Assembly (NCBI GenBank): GCA_964385465.1
Contig: CAYLPJ010000024.1
Span: forward strand, 15,106 to 79,105
Length of the DNA: 64,000 bases
From: CAYLPJ01 sp964385465
Lineage (GTDB): Bacteria > Planctomycetota > Phycisphaerae > SM23-33
Direction of reading: 5' to 3'
A program made the position numbers and the translations under genes. This document shows positions 34,396 to 43,377 of the stretch, piece after piece. A model generated the notes under the pieces. The model did not search any database and was not told where the DNA came from. It saw only the letters and a list, made by a program, of their open reading frames with translations. The number at the start of each line of letters is the position of its first letter. Within the stretch, counting starts at the first letter, position 1.

Positions 34396-34464
34396 AGGGA
34401 CGGCTGCATTTCCCAAGCGGGCTCGCCGCATCGTAGCGGCGGCTCGGAAGATGCAGCCGTCCCT
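34396..34464. repeat. 69-bp palindromic element, REP/MITE-like
   Basis: AGGGACGGCTGCAT (34396-34409) is repeated exactly inverted at 34451-34464, and the inside carries a further imperfect stem around GCCGC-ATCGTA-GCGGC. The right arm covers two bases of the stop of the lyase-like gene (34463-34465). Similar arms are common around REP elements in other genomes; no second copy was seen here. Confidence 0.65.
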
Positions 34465-35617
34465 ATTTGCCGGCGGCGGGGGCCTCGGGGAGGGCGGCGA
34501 GGTCGTCGATGTCGGCGAGGAAGACATTGCCGTAGCCGTTGTGGTCCGAGCAGTAGAGGACGCGCAGTCGGCCGGCGGAATCGCGGAAGAGGCGGGGGTG
34601 GACGTGGACGATCTGCACGTGGAAGCTCCCGCGGTGCCACGCCAGCCGCCGCGGCGGGGCGTACTCCCCGTCGCTGAGCTGCCACAGCAGCAGGTAGGGG
34701 TTGCCCCCCCCGCCATCGCCGACGATCAGCGACTCGTCGACGCTGTGAAAGTGCACCGAGCCGTGCGGAAACGCGCGCTCCGTGCCCTCCGTACCGTCCC
34801 AGCGGATCCAGCCGTACACCGGTCGGTCGTTTACGCGCCCGTGGTAGCCGACCCGCTCGCCGTCGGCGAACCAGTATTCATGGCCGAGGGCGTCGCCGGG
34901 GTTTTCCGGGCGCAGGGGCCGGGCGATCCGCGTGGGGATGTCCAGCAGCCACATTCGCTGGTCGACGTCCGGCCAAGGCCCTTCGTGACAGAAGGTCAGC
35001 ACGTCCGGCAGCGTCGGCGAGGTGTTGACGTGGCCGATCCAGGTGTCCTCCGAGTGCAACAGGCGGTGGACGCCGTCATCGACGTTGACGGCGTAGATCA
35101 TGCAGCGGGGGCGGGCCTGGTGGTACTCCCGCATGCCCGTGTAGCCGTACGACCGGTAGATGCTGTCGGAGAGGTCCTGGTGGACCACGATGCATGCGTA
35201 CTGCCCGTCGGCGGTGACCGAGACGTTCCCCGGCTTGTAGCCCTCGGGCGTGGTGAACAGTTCGCGTTGCTGATACGTGTGCAGGTCGAGCGCCCACAGC
35301 CGGCGGTCGCGGACGAAGACCAGCTCGTCGCGCCGCGGGTTGCGGAAGGCCGCCAGCGTTGACGGCGGCGGGTCGCCGGGCGCGAAGTCGGTCAGTTGCG
35401 TCAACTCGCCGGTGGCCAGCTCGATGCTGTAGAAGTTCCTCGCGTTGGCGCGCTCGGAGCCGACGACCAGCCGGCGGCCCTCGTCCCAGAGGCCATCGTT
35501 GGTGAAGTACAGGTGGTGGCTGTGGGCGCGGTGGTCGGTGAGCTGGTGGACGGTCGCGCCGGTGAACGGGTCGGCGGCGGTGCGCATCTCGCCGGGGTGG
35601 ACCTGGCCGACGGGCAT
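34463..35617 (-). CDS. PL22-like oligogalacturonate lyase/TolB-like beta-propeller
   Basis: The 384-residue protein is a beta-propeller of the oligogalacturonate lyase (PL22) type, with HSHHLYFTNDGLWDEG, GHVNTSP, and HFHSVDESLIVGDG, which place His residues as in the metal site of the family. PL22 enzymes cut unsaturated products from short pectin fragments in the cytoplasm; no signal peptide is present here. Many planctomycete relatives are of uncertain function, so the reaction is probable, not certain. AAAGGACG precedes the ATG. It lies 18 bases after uppS. Confidence 0.75.
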   Translation of the reverse strand: MPVGQVHPGEMRTAADPFTGATVHQLTDHRAHSHHLYFTNDGLWDEGRRLVVGSERANARNFYSIELATGELTQLTDFAPGDPPPSTLAAFRNPRRDELVFVRDRRLWALDLHTYQQRELFTTPEGYKPGNVSVTADGQYACIVVHQDLSDSIYRSYGYTGMREYHQARPRCMIYAVNVDDGVHRLLHSEDTWIGHVNTSPTLPDVLTFCHEGPWPDVDQRMWLLDIPTRIARPLRPENPGDALGHEYWFADGERVGYHGRVNDRPVYGWIRWDGTEGTERAFPHGSVHFHSVDESLIVGDGGGGNPYLLLWQLSDGEYAPPRRLAWHRGSFHVQIVHVHPRLFRDSAGRLRVLYCSDHNGYGNVFLADIDDLAALPEAPAAGK

Positions 35618-35635
35618 GGGGCGTCCTTTCGTCTG

Positions 35636-36409
35636 TCAGTTGCTGGCGTCGTGAAGCCCGCCGAACCGCCGGTCGCGTGCGGCGAAGGCGCGGAGGGCGT
35701 CGCGGAAGTGGTCTTCGGTGAAGTCCGGCCAGTAGACGTCGGCGACGTGGAACTCGGCGTAGGAGAGCTGCCAGAGCAGGAAGTTGCTGACGCGCATCTC
35801 GCCGGAGGTCCGGATGAGCAGGTCGGGGTCGGGCACGCCGCGGGTGTCCAGCGCATCGGCGATGGCCTGCTCGTCGATGGCCGACGGGGCCAGTTCGCCG
35901 GCGGCGACGCGCTGGGCAAGACGGCGGACGCCGCGGGCGATCTCCGCCCTCGATCCGTAGTTCAGCGCCAGGCACAGGAACATGCCCGTGCAGCCGGCGG
36001 TGGCCTCGGTGCAGGCGTCGATCTCGCCCAGCACGCTGTCGGGCAGGCCCTCCCGCATACCCACGTGGCGGAAGCGCATGTTGTTGGAGAGCATCGACGG
36101 CCGCTCCATCGCGAGGTACTGCGAATAGAGCCCCATCAGGGTCTCGACCTCCTCGGGGGGGCGGTTCCAGTTCTCGGTGGAGAAGCTGTAGAGCGTCAGG
36201 GCGCGGATATCGAGGCGCACGGCCTCGCTGATGATCCTCCGGGCGGTCTTGGCGCCCATGGCGTGCCCGGCGGTCCGGGGCAGGCCGCGGGCGCGGGCCC
36301 ACCGCCCGTTGCCGTCCATGATGATCGCGACCGATCGCGGCACGCGGTCCGGCGGCAGGCCGAGGGCCTGCTTGGCCTCGCGTACGCTCTCGGGGGTCAC
36401 GTCGGTCAT
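35636..36409 (-). CDS. uppS: Undecaprenyl diphosphate synthase
   Basis: UppS makes the C55 lipid carrier for cell-wall and glycan export. The 257-residue protein has IIMDGNGRWARARG, TLYSFSTENWNRP, NYGSRAEI and RTSGEMRVSNFLLWQL, all signature motifs of cis-prenyl transferases. It overlaps the purA stop by four bases (ATGA), so expression is coupled. The product is needed by the polyprenyl-sugar enzymes encoded elsewhere in the window. Confidence 0.95.
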   Translation of the reverse strand: MTDVTPESVREAKQALGLPPDRVPRSVAIIMDGNGRWARARGLPRTAGHAMGAKTARRIISEAVRLDIRALTLYSFSTENWNRPPEEVETLMGLYSQYLAMERPSMLSNNMRFRHVGMREGLPDSVLGEIDACTEATAGCTGMFLCLALNYGSRAEIARGVRRLAQRVAAGELAPSAIDEQAIADALDTRGVPDPDLLIRTSGEMRVSNFLLWQLSYAEFHVADVYWPDFTEDHFRDALRAFAARDRRFGGLHDASN

Positions 36410-37722
36410 GCGCGCAGGCCTCGCACGGCGGTGTGGTGCTGAATGGTCGCTTCCCGGTCCGGGCCGACCCCCACGAAGCCCACGGGGCGGTCGAGCAGTT
36501 CCTCGATGCGCGTGACGTACCGCTGCGCCGGGGGCGGGAGGTCGTCGAACGTCCGGCAGCCGGTGATCTCCTCGCCCCATCCGTCGAGCGTCTCGTAGAC
36601 GCACTCGACGCCGTCCATGGCCACGGCGTCGAAGTCCTCGACGTCGCGCCCGTCGCGGCGGTAGCCGGTGCAGATCTTCAGCTCGTCGAACCCGCTGAGC
36701 ACGTCCAGCAGGGCCAGGGCGAGCTCGTCGACGCCGGAGATGTCGGCGGCGTAGCGGACGGCGAAGGCGTCGAACCAGCCGCAGCGCCGCGGGCGCCCGG
36801 TCGTCGTGCCGTACTCGTGCCCGCGATCCCGCAGGCGGTTGCCGGTCTCGTTGTCCTGCTCGGTGGGGAAGGGCCCGGCGCCGACGCGGCTGGTGTAGGC
36901 CTTGATCAGCCCCACGACGGTCCCGACGGCCTTGGGCGGGACGCCGGAGCCGACGGGCACGCCGCAGGCGGTCACCGGCGAGCTGGTCACGAACGGGTAG
37001 GTCCCGTGGTCGATGTCCAGCATGCTGCCCTGCCCGCCCTCGAAGAGGATCGGCTCGCCGGCCGACACCGCACGCCGCAGCAGCGCCCCGGTGTTGCCGA
37101 TGATGCCCTCCAGCCGCTCGCCGTAACCGAGGTACTCCTCGACGATCGCGCCGGCGTCCATCGGCTCGAAATCCTCGTACAGCGCGGCGAAGGCCACGTT
37201 CTTTCGCGCGACGATCTCGGCGACCTTCTCCCGCAGGGCCTCGGGATCGAGCAGTTCCGCCGCCCGGACGGCGGTGGTGCGGCGGGCCTTGTCGGCGTAG
37301 CACGGGCCGATGCCCCGCGCGGTCGTGCCGATCTTGCCCGCCCCCAGCCGCCGCTCGCTGAGGCGGTCTTCGAGGCGGTGGTAGGGCATGACGACCTGCG
37401 CGGCGCCGCTGACGCGGAAGTTCCCGGGTCCGACGGCCACGCCGCGGCCGCGGAGCCGGTCGATCTCCTCCATGGCCACGGACGGGTCGAAGGCCACGCC
37501 GTTGCCGACGACGTTGACCACGCCCTCGCGGAGGATGCCGCAGGGGATCAGGTGCAGGGCGTACTTCTCCCCGCCGACGTGCACCGTGTGCCCCGCATTG
37601 GCCCCGCCGCAGAAGCGGACCACGTACTTGCTCACGCGGGAGAGGGCGTCCACGACCTTGCCCTTGCCTTCGTCGCCCCACTGGAGGCCGACGACCGTCA
37701 CGTTGGGATACGCATCGCCCAT
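36406..37722 (-). CDS. purA: Adenylosuccinate synthetase
   Basis: PurA joins IMP and aspartate with GTP to form adenylosuccinate, the first step to AMP. The 438-residue protein has GLQWGDEGKGK near the start, NAGHTV, GTTARGIGPCYADK, and GHEYGTTTGRPRRCGWFD. Its stop overlaps the uppS start. The ATG at 37722 gives the usual length; the in-frame ATG at 37758 adds 12 residues. Confidence 0.97.
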   Translation of the reverse strand: MGDAYPNVTVVGLQWGDEGKGKVVDALSRVSKYVVRFCGGANAGHTVHVGGEKYALHLIPCGILREGVVNVVGNGVAFDPSVAMEEIDRLRGRGVAVGPGNFRVSGAAQVVMPYHRLEDRLSERRLGAGKIGTTARGIGPCYADKARRTTAVRAAELLDPEALREKVAEIVARKNVAFAALYEDFEPMDAGAIVEEYLGYGERLEGIIGNTGALLRRAVSAGEPILFEGGQGSMLDIDHGTYPFVTSSPVTACGVPVGSGVPPKAVGTVVGLIKAYTSRVGAGPFPTEQDNETGNRLRDRGHEYGTTTGRPRRCGWFDAFAVRYAADISGVDELALALLDVLSGFDELKICTGYRRDGRDVEDFDAVAMDGVECVYETLDGWGEEITGCRTFDDLPPPAQRYVTRIEELLDRPVGFVGVGPDREATIQHHTAVRGLRA

Positions 37723-37832
37723 GATGCCCTGCCTGTTCCAGGTTGCCCTCACGAACACGAGCCGACAAGCATACGCCGCGGGGGCGGGCTGTCAAGCGCG
37801 TCGTACGACCTGTTTGGCGCCATGCCGCCGGA

Positions 37833-39311
37833 TCAGTAGATCCCGATCCGCCGGGGAAGCGGGTCCGCCGTCTTCGCCATGCGGTCCGTCATGCGCACCA
37901 GCAGCGCCGTCTTCGCCTCGGCGGCGGCCGGGTCGTCCCAGAGGTTCCGCGTCTCGGCCGGATCGGACCGGAGGTCGTAGAGCTCCCCCCCGCCGGTTCC
38001 GTGGGCGACGATCAGCTTGTGCGTCTCCGTCCGCACCATCGTCAGGAAGCCCTTGGGGTTGTCGGGGTTCGAGTTGTAATACTCGCAGTAGACGTCGTCG
38101 CGGAACGCCTCGGCCGGCGCCTCGCCGGTGAGCATGGGCCAGAGGCTCCGCGTCTGCATTCCGGGGTGGCGGGGCAGTCCGGCGGCGTCCAGCACCGTGG
38201 GGGCGAGGTCGCTGAGCTCCACCAGCCCGCTCGCGCGGACGCCTTGGGCAACGGTGCCCGGCATGGAGCAGATCAGCGGCACGCGGATGGCGGGGTCGTA
38301 GAGGAACGGGCCCTTCGTGTACAGCCCGTGGTCGCCGAGCATCTCGCCGTGGTCGCTGGTGAAGATCACCAGCGTGTTCTCGCGCTGCCCGGTGCGGTCG
38401 AGGGCATCGAGCATGCGCCCGACCTGGACGTCGATCTGGTCGCACATGGCCCAGTAGGCTGCCCGGAGCATGCGGTGCTCGCGGGGGTCGCCGAGGTCGG
38501 CCTCGTCATAGCCGGCGTACTTGCACCTGGCGTGCCGTTCCGCCTGCCAGGCCGGCTTGTCCGCCAGCTCGCCCTCGACGTAGTTCGGCAGGGGGATTTC
38601 GTCCAGGCGGTCGAGGTACGGCTTGAGGTACTCCTGCGGCGGGTCGAAGACGAAGTGCGGGTCGAAGATGTTCACCGAGAACAGCCAGCCGTGGGCGTAG
38701 CCCTCGTAGGCCTCGATGAAGTCGATCGCCTTCTGCGCGCAGAACGTCGTCTGGTGCAGCTCCGGCGGCATGCCGATCTTGACGAACCGCGAGTCCTCCC
38801 GCGGGCGCTGCTCGATCGCAGCGCCGTGCTCGCGGACCCAGCGGTTGTAGGCGCTGGAGCGGAACTTGGGGCTGGGGGCGTGGTCCCAGTAGAACTCGGC
38901 GTAGCCGTCGTCGATCCGCGGCTCGACGCCCTGGATCACCCGTTCCTCATCCGGCAGCTCCCACCACGTCTCGCCCAGCGTGAACCGCCGGTTGCACGCG
39001 CAGAGGTGCAGCTTGCCCGAGAGCCCGCAGATGTACTCGTGGTCGGCCAGCATCCGCGTGATGAGCTTCTCGTCGGCGGGGATGTTCTGCCCGTTCTGGC
39101 GCAGCCCCGTGGTGACGGGGTACCGCCCTGTCAGAAAACTGCCCCGGCTGGGCTGGCAGAGGGGGTTCTGGGCGTAGCAGTGCTCGAAGAGCACGCCCTC
39201 GGCCGCGAGGCGGTCGATGTTCGGGCTCCTGACGTGCGGGTTGCCGTAACAGCCCAAGGTGTCGAAGCGCTGGGAGTCCGTGCAGATCCACAGGATGTTG
39301 GTGGGCTTCAC
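37833..39311 (-). CDS. Sulfatase of the alkaline phosphatase superfamily
   Basis: The 492-residue protein has the sulfatase core CQPSRGSFLTGRYP; Cys52 would be turned into formylglycine. Metal-site Asp12 (CTDSQ) and the TSDHGEMLGDHG motif are present. Such enzymes remove sulfate from carbohydrates and are abundant in Planctomycetota. No signal peptide is seen, so it may work in the cytoplasm or use another route. The GTG start follows AAAGG. The substrate is unknown, though the nearby sugar genes suggest sulfated polysaccharide. Confidence 0.92.
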   Translation of the reverse strand: MKPTNILWICTDSQRFDTLGCYGNPHVRSPNIDRLAAEGVLFEHCYAQNPLCQPSRGSFLTGRYPVTTGLRQNGQNIPADEKLITRMLADHEYICGLSGKLHLCACNRRFTLGETWWELPDEERVIQGVEPRIDDGYAEFYWDHAPSPKFRSSAYNRWVREHGAAIEQRPREDSRFVKIGMPPELHQTTFCAQKAIDFIEAYEGYAHGWLFSVNIFDPHFVFDPPQEYLKPYLDRLDEIPLPNYVEGELADKPAWQAERHARCKYAGYDEADLGDPREHRMLRAAYWAMCDQIDVQVGRMLDALDRTGQRENTLVIFTSDHGEMLGDHGLYTKGPFLYDPAIRVPLICSMPGTVAQGVRASGLVELSDLAPTVLDAAGLPRHPGMQTRSLWPMLTGEAPAEAFRDDVYCEYYNSNPDNPKGFLTMVRTETHKLIVAHGTGGGELYDLRSDPAETRNLWDDPAAAEAKTALLVRMTDRMAKTADPLPRRIGIY

Positions 39312-39374
39312 CGTCGGGGCCTTTCCCGTCAGGGGTTGCGAACGCCGGGAGCGCGGCGGGCGCCCGCGGGGTCG

Positions 39375-39572
39375 TCAGCGTTTCTTTGCCGCCGGCTTGC
39401 CCGCCCGCTTCCACTCGCACGGGCCGTTCTTGTTGACCAGCTTGTCGAGCTTGCCGCAGTAGACGGCCGCCATGGTCCGGCAGAGCCCGGCGCTGTCGGC
39501 GGGGGGGAAATCGCTGTGGGGGCAGGAGAAATCGCAGAACGGGGGGATCGCGTCGTCGGTGTCCTTCGTCAT
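39375..39572 (-). CDS. Small cysteine-rich protein
   Basis: A 65-residue protein with no family I recognise. It holds five cysteines: CDFSC, then LCRTMAAVYC, then PCEW. The spacing suggests a metal or iron-sulfur site, or a small redox protein. The C terminus is basic. Longer in-frame starts exist upstream but add low-complexity sequence, and the ATG at 39572 follows AAGGG. It lies 63 bases before the sulfatase on the same strand. Confidence 0.5.
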   Translation of the reverse strand: MTKDTDDAIPPFCDFSCPHSDFPPADSAGLCRTMAAVYCGKLDKLVNKNGPCEWKRAGKPAAKKR

Positions 39573-39747
39573 CGTCAGCAAACCCTTGGAGTTCGTTCGG
39601 GGGGTCATCACGGCCGAGGGAAAACGCCTCACAGGCGAACCGGCCGTACGGTACACTTCGTAATCATACCATACGCGACGGCCCGTGCGAGGTTGCTTTC
39701 GCCCGCGGCCGGCGGGCCGACCGACCGACAGGACAGGGGCCGCAGCA

Positions 39748-40647
39748 ATGCCCGAGGCGAACAACCCATCGAAACCGCAGCGAACCACCCGCCGGCGCGT
39801 GCTGGCCGGGGCTTCGGGCCTGCTGGCCGTCGCCGCCGGCGGGGGCCTGGCCGACGCCCTCTTCGTCGAGCCGCACTGGATCAAGGTCTCCCGCCCGGTG
39901 TTCCGAATCCCCGGCCTCGGCGAGGCATGGGAGGGGGCACGCCTGGCGGTCCTGGCCGACATCCACCTCGGCCGGCTCCAGAAGCCCGACTACCTCCGGC
40001 GGATCGTCCACCTGGCCAATCGCGCCCGGCCGGACGTGACCGTGATCGCCGGCGACATGATCAGCCGCCGCAGCGGCATCACCGAGGCGGCGCGGTCGGC
40101 CCTGGCGGAGCTCGAGGCCCCCGAGGGGGTGTTCGCCGTGCTGGGCAACCACGACTACGACGCCCCGGCCGGCGAGGTCGCCGACATGCTCGCCGGCGCG
40201 GGCGTGGAGGTGCTCGTCAACGCCCATCGCGTGGTGGAGCGCGAGGGTCAGCCGCTGTGCATCGCCGGCGTGGACGACCTGATGCGCGGCTCGCCGGACC
40301 TGGCGACCGCCCTTCGCGGCGCGCCCGCCGACGGGCCGCGCATCCTGCTGGCTCACAACCCCGACTACGCCGAGCGCATGCCCGCGGGCCCGCGCGTGGA
40401 CTTCATGCTCAGCGGCCATACGCACGGGGGGCAGCTCTGCCTGCCGGCGGGCATCCCGCTGTTCGCGGCCGTGCGGCACCGCAAGTACGCTCGCGGCCTG
40501 GTTCGCGGTCCGCAGTGCGACGTGTACGTCTCCCGCGGCCTGGGCATGGTCTTCGTGCCAATGCGTTTCAACTGCCGCCCGGAGCTGCCGATCGGGACGC
40601 TGCGGCGGGCGAGCGGCGAGGAGCGGGGCCACGAACACGATGTCTGA
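39748..40647 (+). CDS. Exported metallophosphoesterase
   Basis: The 299-residue protein starts with a Tat-like signal (TTRRRVLAGASGLLAVAAGG) and then the calcineurin-like metal motifs in order: LADIHLG, IAGDM, LGNHDYD, and GHTHGGQ. The set matches YkuE/LpxH-like phosphoesterases, which act on phosphate esters near the membrane. The substrate is unknown. The Tat signal suggests export in a folded, metal-loaded state. It diverges from the small Cys-rich gene. Confidence 0.87.
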   Translation: MPEANNPSKPQRTTRRRVLAGASGLLAVAAGGGLADALFVEPHWIKVSRPVFRIPGLGEAWEGARLAVLADIHLGRLQKPDYLRRIVHLANRARPDVTVIAGDMISRRSGITEAARSALAELEAPEGVFAVLGNHDYDAPAGEVADMLAGAGVEVLVNAHRVVEREGQPLCIAGVDDLMRGSPDLATALRGAPADGPRILLAHNPDYAERMPAGPRVDFMLSGHTHGGQLCLPAGIPLFAAVRHRKYARGLVRGPQCDVYVSRGLGMVFVPMRFNCRPELPIGTLRRASGEERGHEHDV

Positions 40648-40737
40648 GGCGGGGACGGGGGCCTGGACCGTGATCTCCGCGGAACGGCGCGGGGCGGCAG
40701 GGGGGGCGCTCGCCCCTGAGCCTGCTTGCGGGCGGTC

Positions 40738-41928
40738 TCACCGTACCGTCAGGAAGTACTCCATCAGCTCGCAGCCGGGGTTGACGTGCAGGTCGCTGCG
40801 GGCGGCGTCGGCCTCGGTGAAGTGCGCCTCGACGACGCTGGGGATGCCCTTGCCGGCGAGGGCGAAGGGCACGGCCTCGCGGGTGTGGGTCCGCTCGGTG
40901 CACGGGGTGGGGTGGTCCGGCAGGACCAGGATCCGCCAGTCCTCGCCCTCGGCCGACAGGCGCTCCAGCAGCGGGGCGACCACGTGGCGGTCGATGTTCT
41001 CCATGGCGGCGATCTTCCCGGCGGCGTCGGCGTGATGGCCGGCCTCGTCGGGGGCCTCGACGTGCACGCAGACCAGGTCGCAGCCGTCCAGCGCGGCGAC
41101 GGCGGCCTCGCCCTTGCCGGCGTAGTTGGTGTCCACGAAGCCGGTGGCGCCCTCGACGGGGATCCGTTGCCAGCCGATGAGCTTGCTGATCCCGGCGACG
41201 AGGTCGACGGCCGTGATCGCCTTGCCCGTCAGCCCGTACTTGTCCCGGAAGGTCGGCAGCGTGGGCATGGTTCCCTGTCCCCACAGCCAGATTCCGGTGG
41301 CGGGGTTGTCGCCGACGTCGCGGCGGACGGCGTTGATCTCGTGCTCTTCCAGCAGGGCCGAGGCGGCTTCCATGATCCGGCGGATGTGGTCGGCGCCTTC
41401 GCCGGCTGGCTGGTGCGCGGCGACGGGCTCGGAGAGGATGTCGTGCGGCGGGGTGGTGGTCAACGCGTCGCACGCGCCGCGGTAGAGCATGATGTGGCGG
41501 TAGCTGACGCCCGGGTGGAAGCGGATCGTCTCGTCGGCGAGGCGGTCGTTGAGCTCGGCGATCAGGGCGGCGGCCTCCTTGCTGGTGATGTGCCCGGCGG
41601 AGTAGTCCTCCATGATCCCGTCGATGACCGTCACGAGATTGCAGCGGAAGACCCACTCGTCGTCGGCGACGTCCAGCCCCATGGCGGCGGCCTCAAGGGG
41701 CGCCCGCCCGGTGTAGACCTCCCGCGGGTCGTAGCCGAGCACCGAGAGGATGGCCACGTCCGACCCGGCGGGCATGCCGTCGGGGATGTTGCGTACCGTG
41801 CCCAGCCGCCCCGTCGCGGCGATGCGGTCAATGTGCGGGATGTCCGCGGCCTCCAGGGGCGTGCGGCCTTCCAGCTCCTTCAGCGGCACGTCGGCCGCGC
41901 CGTCGGCGATGATCAGTGCGTATTTCAT
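40738..41928 (-). CDS. ApgM-type phosphoglycerate mutase homologue, probable homoserine kinase
   Basis: The 396-residue protein has the alkaline-phosphatase-fold features of archaeal-type cofactor-independent phosphoglycerate mutase: ALIIADGAADVP, GSDVAILSVLGYDP with the active-site Ser, EAPDEAGHHAD, and LPDHPTPC. A gene of this type beside homoserine dehydrogenase is a known pattern in bacteria without ThrB, and has been assigned as an alternative homoserine kinase. Here it lies 45 bases after hom on the same strand, so the threonine role is preferred over glycolysis. This depends on gene context, not on a diagnostic residue. Confidence 0.85.
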   Translation of the reverse strand: MKYALIIADGAADVPLKELEGRTPLEAADIPHIDRIAATGRLGTVRNIPDGMPAGSDVAILSVLGYDPREVYTGRAPLEAAAMGLDVADDEWVFRCNLVTVIDGIMEDYSAGHITSKEAAALIAELNDRLADETIRFHPGVSYRHIMLYRGACDALTTTPPHDILSEPVAAHQPAGEGADHIRRIMEAASALLEEHEINAVRRDVGDNPATGIWLWGQGTMPTLPTFRDKYGLTGKAITAVDLVAGISKLIGWQRIPVEGATGFVDTNYAGKGEAAVAALDGCDLVCVHVEAPDEAGHHADAAGKIAAMENIDRHVVAPLLERLSAEGEDWRILVLPDHPTPCTERTHTREAVPFALAGKGIPSVVEAHFTEADAARSDLHVNPGCELMEYFLTVR

Positions 41929-41973
41929 GGCGGCGTCACCTGCGGCCCGGTCGGGTCTGCCCGGCCTGGGGGA

Positions 41974-43305
41974 TCAGATGTCCTCGGGGTACTCCTCGAC
42001 GATGGGGATGCAGACGGTGTCGGCCTTGACGACGTCGAGTGCGTCGACCTCGGCCAGCGCGGCGCGGACGTCGCCGCAGCGTGCGCGGTAGGTGGTGATG
42101 ACGACGGGCACGCCCTCGTTGGGGTTGTCTTTGGGCGGCTCGTGCTGGAGCACCGAGGAGATGCTGATCCCGTGGGTGCCCAGGATGGCGGCGATGCGTG
42201 CCAGCACGCCCGGCTGGTCCTCGCACATCACGCGGAGGTAGTGGCGGCTGACGGCGGCATCGGCGGGAAGCTGCATGCCCGCGGTGTGGCGGTCCGGCAG
42301 GAGGTTCAGCCGCTCGAAGGCCGCCGCGGCCGAGCCGGTCGCCACCGAGACGATGTCCGAGACCACCGCCGACGCGGTGGGCATTCCGCCGGCCCCCCGT
42401 CCGTAGTACATGGTGTGCCCGGTGGCGTGGCCGTAGACGCTGACGGCGTTGAAGGGCCCGGAGACCCACGCCAGCGGATGCTCCAGGGAGATGAACGCCG
42501 GGCAGACGCGAAGGCTGAGCCCGTCGTCCTGGCGGACGGCGATGGCCAGCAGCTTGACGACGTAGCCCAACTCGCGCCCGTAGGTGAGGTCGCGGAGCTG
42601 GAGGCGGTCGATGCCCTCGACGCCGATGGCGTCGAAGTCGATCTTCGCCCCGAACGCCAGCGCCGCGAGGATGGCCAGCTTGTGCGCCGAGTCCGTGCCG
42701 TTGACGTCCAGCGTCGGGTCGGCCTCGGCGAGCCCGTCGGCCTGGGCGGCGGCCAGGGCGTCGGCGTAGGTCTGCCCGTGCTGCATCATGGCCGTCAGGA
42801 TGTAGTTGCACGTGCCGTTGACGATCCCGTAGATCGCGTCGACGCGGTTGGCGATCAGCCCCTCGCACAGGGCGCGGACGACCGGGATCCCGCCGGCGCA
42901 GCTCGCCTCGAAGCTCAGGCTCACGCCGCGGCTCCGCGCGAGGGCGAACAGCTCCTCGCCGTGATGCGCCAGCAGGGCCTTGTTGGCCGTCACCACGCTC
43001 TTGCCGGCCTCGATGGCGCGGCGGGTGATGTCGCGGGCGACGGTCGTCCCCCCGACCAGCTCGACGATCACGCCCACGGCGTCGTCGCCCAGGGCGGCGT
43101 CGAGGTCGTCGGTCAGCAGCGATTCGTCCAGGCCGAGCTCGCGGGCGCGGTCGAGATTCACGTCCACCACGTACCGAAGCTCGACCCGCGGGCCGACGCG
43201 CCGGGCCAGCAGGTCGGCGTCGCGCGTCAGCAGCGTGGCGGCCGCGCCGCCGACGGTCCCGCAGCCGACGATCGCGACACCCCGGGCCGGTTGACTGTCA
43301 CTCAT
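41974..43305 (-). CDS. hom: Homoserine dehydrogenase
   Basis: Hom reduces aspartate semialdehyde to homoserine. The 443-residue protein has an N-terminal nucleotide fold (VAIVGCGTVGGAAATLL), the catalytic region GTCNYILTAMM and GTDSAHKLAILAALAFG, and a C-terminal ACT domain (EDQPGVLARIAAILGTHGIS) for threonine feedback. The ATG at 43305 follows GAGGAGA. It heads a two-gene unit with the ApgM-like gene. Confidence 0.96.
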   Translation of the reverse strand: MSDSQPARGVAIVGCGTVGGAAATLLTRDADLLARRVGPRVELRYVVDVNLDRARELGLDESLLTDDLDAALGDDAVGVIVELVGGTTVARDITRRAIEAGKSVVTANKALLAHHGEELFALARSRGVSLSFEASCAGGIPVVRALCEGLIANRVDAIYGIVNGTCNYILTAMMQHGQTYADALAAAQADGLAEADPTLDVNGTDSAHKLAILAALAFGAKIDFDAIGVEGIDRLQLRDLTYGRELGYVVKLLAIAVRQDDGLSLRVCPAFISLEHPLAWVSGPFNAVSVYGHATGHTMYYGRGAGGMPTASAVVSDIVSVATGSAAAAFERLNLLPDRHTAGMQLPADAAVSRHYLRVMCEDQPGVLARIAAILGTHGISISSVLQHEPPKDNPNEGVPVVITTYRARCGDVRAALAEVDALDVVKADTVCIPIVEEYPEDI

Positions 43306-43377
43306 GGTCAAAGTCTCCTCGATGGGCACGCATCCTACCGGAGGCGGGGGGAGGGAGCAAGGTCGTCGGTGCGGGGG

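Noticed and set aside
34369..34716. Longer arfB frame reaching 34716
   Set aside because: It would run through the palindrome and the end of the lyase-like gene; the family begins a few residues before the GGQ region.
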